The position numbers were made by a program, and so were the translations under genes. Positions 6,589 through 11,399 of a stretch of DNA of 11,399 nucleotides are shown piece by piece. Position 1 is the first letter of the stretch. Each line of letters starts with the position of its first letter. The stretch is from Stenotrophomonas maltophilia. GTDB taxonomy: Bacteria; Pseudomonadota; Gammaproteobacteria; Xanthomonadales; Xanthomonadaceae. The notes under the pieces were generated by a model. The model did no database searches. It was not told the origin of the DNA and saw only the letters and a program-made list of their open reading frames with translations. Location: positions 1 to 11,399 of the forward strand of contig DJBL01000092.1 of NCBI GenBank assembly GCA_002435595.1. The letters are read 5' to 3'.

Positions 6589-7932
6589 TCAGAACTTGTA
6601 GTTGACCGACGCAGCCAGCACGTCGCCGCGGACCTTGTACTTGCCGGTCAGCGCGTTGCCCTGGTTGTTGGTGGTACCGGCGATGGTCACGTCCGGATCC
6701 TTGGTGAACAGGTGCAGGTAGCCGAAGTTGTACTCGACGTTCTCCGACGGGGTCCAGCCCACGCCCAGCGACAGCCACTTGCGGCTGGTGTCGGGCACGC
6801 GCACGTCGCGGTGGGCGTTGGTGGTCGGGGTCTGGTCCAGCGCGATACCGCCGCGCAGGGTGACGGTGTCGCTCAGCTTGTAGTCGGTACCCAGCGAGAC
6901 GAAGGTGGTATCGCGGTAGCCGAACTCCAGCACCGAATCGGGCTGCGCCGAAGCGTAATCGATGGTGACCTGGTCGAAGGCGGTCGACCACGCGGTGCGG
7001 GTGACATCGCCCATCACGGTCCAGCGATCATTGACGTTGTGGGTCACGCTCAGGGTGGCCGAGGCCGGCAGGGTCACGGTGGCCTTGCCCGAGGTGCTGG
7101 TGAAGCGGCCCGGCTGGGCCACGGCCAGCACGGCGGCAGCGTTGGCCGGCACGTCGAAGGTGGCGTCGCCGCCGGTGATCTTGTGCTCGACCTTGGAGCG
7201 GTAGCTGATGCCGATGTGGGTGTTCTCATCGGGGCTGAACAAGCCGCCGACGGTCCAGCCCACCGCGTTGTTGTCGCCTTCCACGGTCAGCTTGCCATCG
7301 GCGCTGCCCGGGGCGAAGCCCGGCACGCGCGACTGCGCCAGCGCGGTGCCGAAGTCGATGTTGTTGCTCAGTTCGATGGTCAGGTGCTCGACGAACACCG
7401 AGGCGCCGAAGGACACGTACGGGTTGACGTCGTAGGAGGCGGCAAAGCCCAGGTCGATCGCCTTCAGGTCGGTCTTCAGGCCGCTGTAACGGCCGACCCA
7501 ACCATTGTCGTACTCGGTCTTGAAGCCGAACGGAGCGGTCAGCGACACGCCGAAGTGGGCCTTTTCGCCGATCGGCATGTGGAAGTAGGCGGCCGGAACC
7601 GGGGCGATCATGCCGGCGTCGCCGCCGTCACCGCCGGTCTGGGCCTGGCCGGTCGGCTTGCGGCCGGTGCCGTGGAACTTGGCCGAGAAGCTGATGGCGC
7701 TGAGGTCACCCTGGATCTGGGTGCCTTCCAGCTGGCGCATGCCGGCCGGGTTGACGGCGATGATCGAGGCATCGCCCGCGGCGCTGCCGGAACCGGCGAA
7801 CGAACGGCCCAGGCCCTTGGCGCTGTTTTCCTTCAGCTGGAAGGCGGCGGCGTGAACGTGGCCGACAGCCAGGGCACCGGCAATGCCGACGGCCAGGGCG
7901 GTGACGCGGGCAAGCGTGGAAGCGGTATGCAT
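6589..7932 (-). CDS. OmpP1/FadL-family outer-membrane transport protein
   Basis: 447 residues. A signal peptide (about 1-28, HVHA|A) is followed by the classic FadL N terminus AAFQLKENSAKGLGRSFAGS, which plugs the barrel, and by the conserved NPAG (61-64) after DASIIAV. The rest is a run of amphipathic beta strands ending in a C-terminal phenylalanine (VNYKF), the usual signal for outer-membrane insertion by the BAM complex. Members form 14-stranded barrels that admit long-chain fatty acids or other hydrophobic molecules. Whether this one is the fatty-acid FadL cannot be told from sequence, so no symbol is given. ATG 7932 is supported by GGAGAG about 9 nt upstream and by the signal peptide. 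An in-frame ATG at 8031 would place 33 charged residues before the signal sequence and is unlikely. It is a single-gene unit with its own promoter and terminator. Confidence 0.95.
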   Translation of the reverse strand: MHTASTLARVTALAVGIAGALAVGHVHAAAFQLKENSAKGLGRSFAGSGSAAGDASIIAVNPAGMRQLEGTQIQGDLSAISFSAKFHGTGRKPTGQAQTGGDGGDAGMIAPVPAAYFHMPIGEKAHFGVSLTAPFGFKTEYDNGWVGRYSGLKTDLKAIDLGFAASYDVNPYVSFGASVFVEHLTIELSNNIDFGTALAQSRVPGFAPGSADGKLTVEGDNNAVGWTVGGLFSPDENTHIGISYRSKVEHKITGGDATFDVPANAAAVLAVAQPGRFTSTSGKATVTLPASATLSVTHNVNDRWTVMGDVTRTAWSTAFDQVTIDYASAQPDSVLEFGYRDTTFVSLGTDYKLSDTVTLRGGIALDQTPTTNAHRDVRVPDTSRKWLSLGVGWTPSENVEYNFGYLHLFTKDPDVTIAGTTNNQGNALTGKYKVRGDVLAASVNYKF

Positions 7933-8046
7933 GTTTGGTTCTCTCCGGAATTGCGGTGATGTTTGGCAACGCGCGCCTGCGTGATCCCCGCCTTGCGGCC
8001 GGAATGACGCGCCGGATTCCCCTCCCGACATACGACGCCGTATTGG

Positions 8047-8074
8047 AGTATACCCAGACCGGTTAATGAAACAA
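8047..8074 (-). promoter_or_regulatory. Sigma70-like promoter of the FadL-family gene
   Basis: On the minus strand TTGTTT (8074-8069) and TATACT (8052-8047) are separated by 16 bp, a good match to sigma70 consensus in A/T-rich DNA that stands out locally. The predicted start at about 8040 leaves a leader of about 108 nt before ATG 7932. Confidence 0.55.
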
Positions 8075-8138
8075 TAACGGGCGTCACCTCGTCGGCTATT
8101 CAGGCTGAACCCGACATTTCCCCGTGCAGGCCGTCGCC

Positions 8139-8153
8139 GCGCTAGGCTAGCGC
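8139..8153. promoter_or_regulatory. 15-bp palindrome just upstream of the rhomboid start codon
   Basis: GCGCTAG (8139-8145) and CTAGCGC (8147-8153) form a perfect 7-bp inverted repeat around one G, ending 5 bp before ATG 8159. It contains two CTAG tetramers, which are normally rare in such genomes. The one-base centre favours a protein-binding dyad over a hairpin. TAGGCT within it (8143-8148) could also act as a -10 element of a nearly leaderless transcript, in which case a bound protein would block transcription. Confidence 0.4.
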
Positions 8154-8158
8154 CACCC

Positions 8159-8851
8159 ATGTTCGTGTCGATCCCCTCCCGCAAGAAGTCCGCCTTCCGC
8201 TGGGCTACCCCGCTGCTGTTCGCCGCCCTGTGGGCCGCGTTCCTGTGGTCGATCTCGCGCCCGGATGACGCCCGCCGCAGCCTGTGGATGGACTGGGGCG
8301 CCTTGTCGACCGGGTTGACCCGGCCGCTGGACTGGTGGGCCACCCTGCAGGACGGCAGCGTGCTGCGCCTGTTCACCGCGCTGTTCCTGCATGCGGACTG
8401 GTCGCACCTGCTGGGCAACCTGGTGTTCCTGCTGATCTTCGGGTTGCCGGCCGAGCGCGTGCTGGGCCCGTGGCGCCTGATCCTGCTGTTCCTGGTCGGC
8501 GGGGCAATCTCCAACCTGACCGCGATCTACACCATGGGCAGCCCCGACCAGATCATCATCGGTGCCAGTGGCGCGGTGTCGGCGCTGATCGGTGCCTACC
8601 TGGCTCTGTTCCCCGGCGCGCGGTTGGGCGTGGTGATCCCGCTGGGGCTGTTCCTGGAGTTCGTGCGGGCGCCGGCCTACCTGCTGATCGGGGTGTGGGC
8701 CGCCCTGCAGGTGGTGTTTGCCTATATCGGTCCGAGCTTCGGCATGGTGGCCTGGTGGGCGCACATCGCCGGTTTCGTGTTCGGGCTCGGCTATGGGGTC
8801 TACGTGCGCGCGGCGATCGCGCGGCGGCTGCGCAAGCGGCATGGATTTTGA
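8159..8851 (+). CDS. Rhomboid-family intramembrane serine protease
   Basis: 230 residues with about six hydrophobic helices. The rhomboid signature is complete: FLHADWSHLLGN, with H83 and oxyanion-hole N87 in helix 2; IIIGASGAVSAL, with nucleophile S137; and WWAHIAGFVFG, with catalytic H202. The protein should therefore be an active Ser-His dyad protease that cleaves transmembrane substrates in the inner membrane. N-terminal residues 1-17 are basic and cytoplasmic, and the first helix is about 18-31. ATG 8159 has no visible Shine-Dalgarno sequence; a palindrome occupies the position. The gene is divergent from the FadL-family gene and convergent with the 145-residue orphan (22 bp between the stops, no terminator seen). 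The substrate is unknown. It could be a GlpG-type housekeeping rhomboid, but it lacks an obvious N-terminal cytoplasmic domain. Confidence 0.93.
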   Translation: MFVSIPSRKKSAFRWATPLLFAALWAAFLWSISRPDDARRSLWMDWGALSTGLTRPLDWWATLQDGSVLRLFTALFLHADWSHLLGNLVFLLIFGLPAERVLGPWRLILLFLVGGAISNLTAIYTMGSPDQIIIGASGAVSALIGAYLALFPGARLGVVIPLGLFLEFVRAPAYLLIGVWAALQVVFAYIGPSFGMVAWWAHIAGFVFGLGYGVYVRAAIARRLRKRHGF

Positions 8852-8873
8852 TATCGGGGACGGCGCGTTCGTG

Positions 8874-9311
8874 TCAGGCCGAAGGGGAGACAGCACCTGA
8901 GGCGTCCAGCGAGGCGATCAACAATTCGTTGTGATGCGTATCGAAAACCAGCGTCCGCCCATCTGGCGACGCAACGAAGTACTCGAAGAACGGTAGTGCT
9001 TCCAGCAATGCGATGAGCTCGTCCCGACCCAACACCCACATCGGCCAAGGCGGCGGTTCCTCGTCGGTTGCGACCAGCACTACCTCTTCCATTGGCAGCG
9101 TGGCCAGCACTTCGTTGAGGAGAGCCAATCCGGCGCTGCCATCTTCATACGGCATCCTGCGGGGCGGGCGGGAGAGCCCGGCCCACCAGTAGACGCGATC
9201 GCCATCAATGCCATGGAGCGCGGCCACAGTGCCCAAGTGCATTGCCCCCACCTCTTCGGATAGCGCGGCGTTGCGGGTCAATGCCGCGATCTGATCAAAC
9301 AGGTCCGTCAT
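8874..9311 (-). CDS. Uncharacterised 145-residue soluble protein downstream of ctpA
   Basis: A small cytoplasmic protein with no signal peptide or membrane helix. Notable segments are VYWWAGLSRPP (40-50), a hydrophobic-acidic block TLPMEEVVLVATDEE (71-85), PPPWPMWVLGRDELIALLEALPFFEYFVAS (87-115 region) and TLVFDTHHNELL (120-131). The late strand, polar turn and His-His pattern recalls small DUF6756/SUKH-like accessory proteins, but I hold this only weakly. It starts 21 bp after the ctpA stop on the same strand, so it is probably cotranscribed with envC-ctpA. No Shine-Dalgarno sequence is clear before ATG 9311. GC at 8941-9300 is about 63% by hand count, below the roughly 70% of a sampled ctpA stretch, which hints at later acquisition. 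Function unknown. Confidence 0.75.
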   Translation of the reverse strand: MTDLFDQIAALTRNAALSEEVGAMHLGTVAALHGIDGDRVYWWAGLSRPPRRMPYEDGSAGLALLNEVLATLPMEEVVLVATDEEPPPWPMWVLGRDELIALLEALPFFEYFVASPDGRTLVFDTHHNELLIASLDASGAVSPSA

Positions 9312-9332
9312 GGCGAGTATGGGGTGGCTTGG

Positions 9333-10793
9333 TCAGGGCTTGATCGGCACCGTCGACGCGGGTGCATCTGGCTTGGCCGGCGCGGGCGTCGCGGGCGCTG
9401 CCGCAGGTTGCTCGGCCGACTTTGCGTCAGCGGGCTTGTCCGCTGCCCGCGTTGCCGCCGGCTTCTTCGCTACCTCCGCCTTCTGCCTGGCCAGCACCGA
9501 ACCGGGCTGCTTCAACTCGGCCAGAGCATCGTTGATCGGACCGTCGCCGGGCAGCACGTCACCAGCCTTGTAGCCCTCGGTGCCTTCCTCGTCGCCGCGC
9601 AGATGGCCCGGCAGCGTGGCTTCGCTGTAATCGGCCAGGCTGGCCGGCAGGTCATCCTCGCCAGGCCGCTTTTCCGGCTGCAGCAGCACATCGGGCACGA
9701 TGCCGGTGGCCTGGATCGACTTGCCACTGGGCGTGAAGTAACGGGCGGTGGTGAGCTTGACCGAATCACCATTGTCCAGCGGCAACACGGTCTGCACCGA
9801 GCCCTTGCCGAAGGTACGGCTGCCGACCACGCGCGCACGCCCGTTGTCGCGCAGCGCGCCGGCCAGCACTTCGGAGGCACTGGCCGAGCCGGCGTCGGCC
9901 AGGACCACGACCGGGGCGCCCTTGAGCAGGTCGCCCGGGGTCGCATCGAAGCGCGCATCGCTGATCGAGATGCGGCCGCGGGTGCTGACGATGTTGCCCT
10001 TGTCGAGCAGATCGTCGGCCACCTGTACCGCAGCAGTGAGCAGCCCACCGGGGTTGCTGCGCAGGTCCAGCACCAGGCCCTTGAGCTTGCCGCCGGCCTG
10101 CTGCTGGAGCTGGGTGACCTGCTTCTGGAAATCGGCGCCGGTGTCGGCCTGGAACGTGCTCAGGCGGATGTAGCCGTAGCCCGGCTCGAGCATGCGACTG
10201 CGCACGCTGGTCACGCGGATGGTCTGGCGGGTCACGGTGACATCGAACGGCTTGGGCTTGCCCTCGCGCACCAGGGTCAGCACCACCTTGCTGCCGGCCT
10301 TGCCGCGCAGCGGCTCGGTGGCCTCGATGGCACTGATCGGCTTGCCGTCGATGGCGATGATCAGGTCACCGGCCAGGATGCCGGCCTTGGCGGCCGGGGT
10401 GTCGTCGATCGGCGAGATCACCTTCAGGCTGCTGTTGTCCGGCTGCTGCTGCAACTCCACGCCGATGCCGTCGTAGGCACCGGTGGCCTGTTCGTCGAAG
10501 GCCTCGGCATCTTCCTTGTCGAAATAGGTGCTGTGCGGATCCAGGTCCAGCAGCAGGCCGCGGATGGCCGACTGCATCAGCTTCTTGTCGTCCACCGGAT
10601 CCACGTAAGCGGCGCGCACGGCGTTGTAGACCGCCACATACCGCCGGATCTCCTCCAGTGGCACCCGCGATGTCACCGCCTCTTCGTTGCTGGCCGCGTC
10701 GCTGGCGCTGCTGGCAGCCTCGCTGGTCTGCTGCGCCCAGGACACCGCGGGCAGAAGGGCCAGCAGCAAGGTGGCGGAACGGGCTACGCGCAT
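9333..10793 (-). CDS. ctpA: S41-family carboxy-terminal processing protease
   Basis: 486 residues. A signal peptide ends at VSWA|Q (20). Residues about 45-103 form the N-terminal S41 region (VYNAVRAAYVDPVDDKKLM, LDPHSTYF). A PDZ domain follows at about 104-190 (YDGIGVEL, AAKAGILAGDLIIAIDGK), and then the protease core with VLDLRSNPGG. The catalytic Ser-Lys dyad is S305 in GSASASEV and K330 in FGKGSVQ, in the 25-residue spacing seen in Tsp and D1 processing protease, with Q334 also present. It should be an active periplasmic protease that trims or degrades envelope proteins from their C termini. The last 45-50 residues are a low-complexity Ala/Pro/Lys tail. GGAG lies 7 nt before ATG 10793. It is the second gene after envC, a pairing common in gammaproteobacteria, with 124 bp between them. 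Confidence 0.95.
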   Translation of the reverse strand: MRVARSATLLLALLPAVSWAQQTSEAASSASDAASNEEAVTSRVPLEEIRRYVAVYNAVRAAYVDPVDDKKLMQSAIRGLLLDLDPHSTYFDKEDAEAFDEQATGAYDGIGVELQQQPDNSSLKVISPIDDTPAAKAGILAGDLIIAIDGKPISAIEATEPLRGKAGSKVVLTLVREGKPKPFDVTVTRQTIRVTSVRSRMLEPGYGYIRLSTFQADTGADFQKQVTQLQQQAGGKLKGLVLDLRSNPGGLLTAAVQVADDLLDKGNIVSTRGRISISDARFDATPGDLLKGAPVVVLADAGSASASEVLAGALRDNGRARVVGSRTFGKGSVQTVLPLDNGDSVKLTTARYFTPSGKSIQATGIVPDVLLQPEKRPGEDDLPASLADYSEATLPGHLRGDEEGTEGYKAGDVLPGDGPINDALAELKQPGSVLARQKAEVAKKPAATRAADKPADAKSAEQPAAAPATPAPAKPDAPASTVPIKP

Positions 10794-10824
10794 GAAGCAC
10801 TCCAGGTCGGCGGGGGACGGACAA

Positions 10825-10841
10825 CACGCACTGGGTGCGTG
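10825..10841. promoter_or_regulatory. Inverted repeat in the envC-ctpA gap
   Basis: CACGCAC (10825-10831) and GTGCGTG (10835-10841) form a perfect 7-bp dyad around TGG, 31 bp before the ctpA start. No T-run follows on the minus strand, so it is not a standard terminator. CATAAT on the minus strand (10852-10847) could be a -10 element, placing the dyad over the start site of an internal ctpA promoter. No good -35 is seen. Operator and mRNA hairpin are both possible. Confidence 0.35.
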
Positions 10842-10917
10842 GCCCGATTATGCGCGAAGCCACGATAAATTCCCGTTGAACCCGGTGTTCTGCGGCGGCC
10901 CGCCGTTTGGCTGGGTG

Positions 10918-11399
10918 TCAGCGACGCTGCAGCCAGCCGCCCGGATCCACCGGCTGCCCGTTGCGACGCAGCTCGAAGTACAGCGCGGTCACGCCCTGCC
11001 CGCCGGAGTTGCCGACCTTGGCCACCGCGTCGCCCTTCTTCACCGTCGCCCCGGCATCACGCAGCAGGGTGTCGTTGTGCGCGTACAGGCTCATGTAGCC
11101 ATTCCCGTGGTCCACGATGAGGATCATGCCGTAGCCGGTCATCCAGTCGGAGAACACCACGGTGCCATCGGCCACGGCGGTGATGGTGCTGCCGGCCGGC
11201 GCGCCGATCAGCACGCCGCTGCTGGTGCGCCCGTCCGGCAGCTTGCCGCCATAGCGCGCCAGCAGGTTGCCCGACAACGGCCAGCCGAGTCCGCCGACCT
11301 TGGGCGCCGGTGCGGACGCCACCGCAGGCGGGGTCTTGCCCGGTCGCGGCGGCGGCCGGGTGCCGTTGGCGGCCGCGGCCTTCTCGGCCTTCTCGGCGG
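10918..11399 (-). CDS. envC: EnvC-like murein hydrolase activator, degenerate LytM domain (5' end beyond window)
   Basis: 159 C-terminal residues are visible, and the frame is open to the right edge. An Ala/Glu/Lys-rich stretch and a Pro-rich linker (about the first 30 residues) lead into a LytM/M23-fold domain: GWPLSGNLLARYG, SSGVLIGAPAG, GYGMILIVDHGNGYMSLYAHN, GSTITAVADGTV, VGNSGGQG and ALYFELRRNGQPVDPGGWL. An active M23 metalloprotease needs His and Asp in the first motif and a late H-x-H. Here these positions read SSGVLIG and LYFEL, so zinc ligands are missing. This is the known EnvC pattern: in E. coli EnvC activates the amidases AmiA and AmiB at the division septum and is not itself a hydrolase. 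The upstream coiled-coil part and signal peptide should lie beyond the window. ctpA follows on the same strand. Confidence 0.92.
   Translation of the reverse strand, partial: AEKAEKAAAANGTRPPPRPGKTPPAVASAPAPKVGGLGWPLSGNLLARYGGKLPDGRTSSGVLIGAPAGSTITAVADGTVVFSDWMTGYGMILIVDHGNGYMSLYAHNDTLLRDAGATVKKGDAVAKVGNSGGQGVTALYFELRRNGQPVDPGGWLQRR

Noticed and set aside
6574..7959. 461-codon open frame antisense to the FadL-family gene
   Set aside because: The product is Gly/Val/His-rich without motifs. It covers exactly the real gene and its terminator side.
7930..8514. N-terminal extension of the FadL-family protein, with starts at 8031 or up to 8514
   Set aside because: It would place charged residues in front of the signal peptide and, beyond 8040, lies upstream of the promoter and overlaps the rhomboid gene. 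The ribosome binding site fits ATG 7932.
8800..9048. Small minus-strand frame at the rhomboid / orphan gene junction
   Set aside because: It overlaps both real genes in another frame, has no ribosome binding site and an Arg/Ala-rich composition.
9324..10868. 514-codon open frame antisense to ctpA
   Set aside because: Same high-GC shadow effect. ctpA has the complete signal peptide, PDZ and Ser-Lys dyad, and the antisense product is low-complexity.

Overview
This is an ordinary chromosomal segment of a high-GC gammaproteobacterium of the Xanthomonadaceae, most likely Stenotrophomonas. The proteins are of Xanthomonadaceae type: a type-A PutA, a DUF2244-coxB pair and an envC-ctpA pair. The strongest genus marker is one GTAG-headed extragenic palindrome at 4918-4945, which matches the SMAG/GTAG REP family that I know from Stenotrophomonas maltophilia. 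I see no phage, transposase, CRISPR array, tRNA or rRNA, and no convincing new multigene system. No stretch longer than about 280 bp lacks a gene.

Layout: (1) Positions 1-1349, minus strand, hold the start of a cytochrome oxidase operon. A two-helix DUF2244 membrane protein is followed 11 bp later by coxB (CuA subunit II), which is cut by the left edge. (2) Divergent from it, putA (1625-4849, plus) encodes the two-enzyme proline-to-glutamate catabolic protein. It ends at a strong, apparently bidirectional terminator. (3) A minus-strand gene for an unrecognised exported protein (4942-5583) takes its stop codon from the head of the REP element. It is divergent from an exported ThuA-domain protein (5723-6451, plus). 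(4) A FadL/OmpP1 outer-membrane transporter (6589-7932, minus) has a readable sigma70-like promoter and a leader of about 108 nt. (5) A rhomboid intramembrane protease (8159-8851, plus) has a 15-bp palindrome just before its start codon. (6) Positions 8874-11399, minus strand, hold envC (cut by the right edge), then the S41 protease ctpA, then a 145-aa orphan with somewhat lower GC.

Functional links: DUF2244 and CoxB probably act together in terminal oxidase biogenesis. PutA feeds electrons from proline into the same respiratory chain. EnvC and CtpA are both envelope/peptidoglycan-remodelling proteins. The rest is housekeeping or lineage-specific envelope biology. The items most worth checking are the REP-derived stop codon, the uncharacterised gene at the end of the envC-ctpA unit, several short dyads beside promoters or start codons, and the true N terminus of the DUF2244 protein.
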